Assembly (NCBI RefSeq): GCF_016785185.1
Contig: NZ_JAEKDY010000031.1
Source: Heyndrickxia sporothermodurans
GTDB taxonomy: Bacteria; Bacillota; Bacilli; Bacillales; Bacillaceae_C
Length of the DNA stretch: 32,868 bases
Direction: 5' to 3' (one strand)
Part shown: positions 32,513 to 32,868 of the stretch, one piece after another
Layout: each line of letters begins with the position of its first letter
Position numbering within the stretch: position 1 is the stretch's first letter
The notes under the pieces: generated by a model
What the model saw: the letters and a program-made list of their open reading frames with translations, nothing else
Database searches by the model: none
Told to the model about the DNA's origin: nothing
Made by a program: the position numbers and the translations under genes

Positions 32513-32868
<356 letters not shown>

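Overview
The window is low-GC, Gram-positive DNA from a member of the Bacillaceae (Bacillus sensu lato). This rests on AAGGAGG-type ribosome binding sites, three T-box leaders, two sigma-B type promoters, Bacillus-like proteins (YhcX, KatE, GsiB, SelO/YdiU, ThrZ-like ThrRS, YbxG/AapA-like permease) and the start of a Bacillus-type 16S rRNA gene at the right edge. Genus and species cannot be fixed from the sequence alone.

Layout. 1-2.2 kb: a possible gene tail, then a secreted lamin-tail/fibronectin III protein on the minus strand with a terminator-like structure in its leader. 2.6-6.4 kb: selO, then a T-box controlled arginyl-tRNA synthetase whose specifier reads as CGG (Arg). 6.4-7.9 kb: an orphan MNT nucleotidyltransferase, gene-remnant-like DNA and a non-coding array of about eleven 52-bp tandem repeats. 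7.9-13.4 kb: histidine phosphatase, a small unknown protein, a GAF-LuxR regulator divergent from a pair of SDR genes (the first broken by a frameshift in its NAD(P)-binding motif), a double-GNAT protein and a thioesterase. 13.4-17.2 kb: sigma-B type katE, divergent from the GNAT-nitrilase fusion yhcX. 17.2-20.5 kb: two tandem threonine T-boxes, a short ThrRS without N-terminal editing domains, and an amino acid permease that is probably co-transcribed. 20.6-25.1 kb: a membrane GGDEF-EAL protein and a DHA2-type efflux pump. 25.1-28.3 kb: modA-modB without modC, a SLAP-domain protein and a proline dehydrogenase. 28.3-30 kb: a sigma-B type KGG-repeat stress protein, then two genes that both lack their 5' parts and meet head to head (a deletion scar). 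30.1-31.5 kb: a TsuA/TsuB-type sulfur uptake operon. 31.5-32.5 kb: non-coding DNA with a 22-bp inverted repeat about 600 bp apart enclosing small hairpin repeats, then two rrn promoters and the 16S rRNA start.

The themes are translation-linked amino acid sensing (three T-boxes on two apparently accessory synthetases), general stress response (katE and the GsiB-like gene with matching sigma-B promoters 13 kb apart), and traces of genome decay and small repeats. No complete transposon, prophage or CRISPR array is present. The least explained items are the 52-bp repeat array, the candidate MITE upstream of the rRNA operon, and a perfect 20-bp palindrome that occurs twice, 10 kb apart, without an adjacent regulator gene.
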